Of a stretch of 64,000 bases of DNA, positions 63,372-64,000 are shown in pieces. Under the pieces are notes generated by a model, which saw nothing but the letters and a program-made list of their open reading frames with translations, had not been told where the DNA came from and did no database searches. The translations under genes were made by a program, and so were the position numbers. The DNA lies in contig NC_092337.1 in assembly GCF_046630445.1 (NCBI RefSeq), positions 364,566,001 to 364,630,000 of the forward strand. Reading direction: 5' to 3'. The first letter of the stretch is position 1, and each line of letters starts with the position of its first letter. This DNA comes from Rutidosis leptorrhynchoides. Its lineage: Eukaryota; Streptophyta; Magnoliopsida; Asterales; Asteraceae.

Positions 63372-64000
63372 TGAAATGTCCCGTTATTATTGATTAAAAA
63401 CGTTCCATATTAATTGATTTCGTTGCGAGGTTTTGACCTCTATATGAGACGTTTTTCAAAGACTGCATTCATTTTTAAAAACAAACCATAACTTTTATTT
63501 AATAAATAAAGGCTTAAAAAGCTTTACGTAGATTATCAATAATGATAATCTAAAATATTCCGTTTACACACGACCATTACATAATGGTTTACAATACAAA
63601 TATGTTACATTGAAATAAGTTTCTTGAATGCAGTTTTTCACAATATCGTACAAGCATGGACTCCAAATCTTGTCCTTATTTTAGTATGCGACAGCGGAAG
63701 CTCTTAATAATCACCTGAGAATAAACATGCTTTAAACGTCAACAAAAATGTTAGTGAGTTATAGGTTTAATTTCTACATTTATCAAATCATAATAATAGA
63801 CCACAAGATTTCATTTTTCATAATAACCATCTCAAATCAGGTATTTCACAATCTGTAGAGATAAAAATCATTCATATGGTGAATACCTGGTAACTGAACT
63901 AACGTGGATGCATATGGAATATCCCCATCATTCCAGGACTCTACATCGGACATGATAAAATCGAAGTACTAAAGCATCCGTAACTCGGATGGGGTTTGTT
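63372..64000 (-). repeat. B-type 5' LTR, left part (continues outside)
   Basis: 629 bp nearly identical to 48514-49142. It begins TGAAATGTCCCG beside the PBS, so it is the 5' LTR of the B element. Confidence 0.88.

Overview
This window is a nest of plant LTR retrotransposons. I see no intact host gene. The AT-rich base composition, long ATT/AAT microsatellites, TG...CA LTRs with 5-bp target duplications, initiator-Met primer sites and the mix of Copia, Tat-type Gypsy and chromovirus Gypsy elements indicate a flowering-plant nuclear genome. The wording of the gag, RT and ORF3 proteins resembles Asteraceae elements (daisy family) that I know from general experience. That assignment is inference, and I cannot name a species.

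Layout. (1) The outermost unit from about 930 to 44788 is an old Tat-type Gypsy element read on the minus strand: a 5' LTR stub (44694-44788), PBS, gag, protease, RT, RNase H, an archaeal-type RNase H and integrase (ending at 3527), then a convergent plus-strand accessory ORF (930-2413). (2) A 35.3-kb Sirevirus-like Copia element (5497-40752, plus strand, TSD ACCTG) sits inside its RNase H. It has 0.96-kb LTRs, gag, protease, integrase, RT and RNase H, and a very long third ORF. (3) The Copia element is itself split by three insertions of one family with giant LTRs ('A-type'). These are a 13.1-kb LARD-like non-autonomous element (7586-20718, minus), a solo LTR (26180-30167, plus) and a solo LTR (36454-39592, minus). 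(4) From 44789 a different LTR ('C-type', 3.3 kb, plus) with PBS and a gag stub is joined abruptly to a chromovirus-like Gypsy element ('B-type', minus, 48456 to beyond 64000). The B element's chromodomain is interrupted by another A-type solo LTR (52574-56937). (5) The left edge (1-929) holds a B-type LTR end nested in an A-type LTR end.

How the parts relate. All coding regions are retrotransposon functions: gag packages RNA, protease/RT/RNase H/integrase copy and insert it, and the extra ORFs are accessory. Most copies are dead through stops, frameshifts and lost catalytic residues, many explicable as C-to-T or G-to-A changes. Deduced order of events: the Tat element is older than the Copia element, which is older than its A-type insertions; the B element is older than the A solo LTR inside it.

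Most unusual points: at least three short spliceosomal-type introns inside the Tat pol gene and two more in its antisense ORF; an F-box gene and an intact acidic ORF between PBS and gag of the chromovirus; a LARD that shares leader and polypurine signals with that chromovirus; a tRNA-promoter-like module next to a microsatellite in every A-type LTR with that region; and a 10-bp palindrome kept in all three LTR families.
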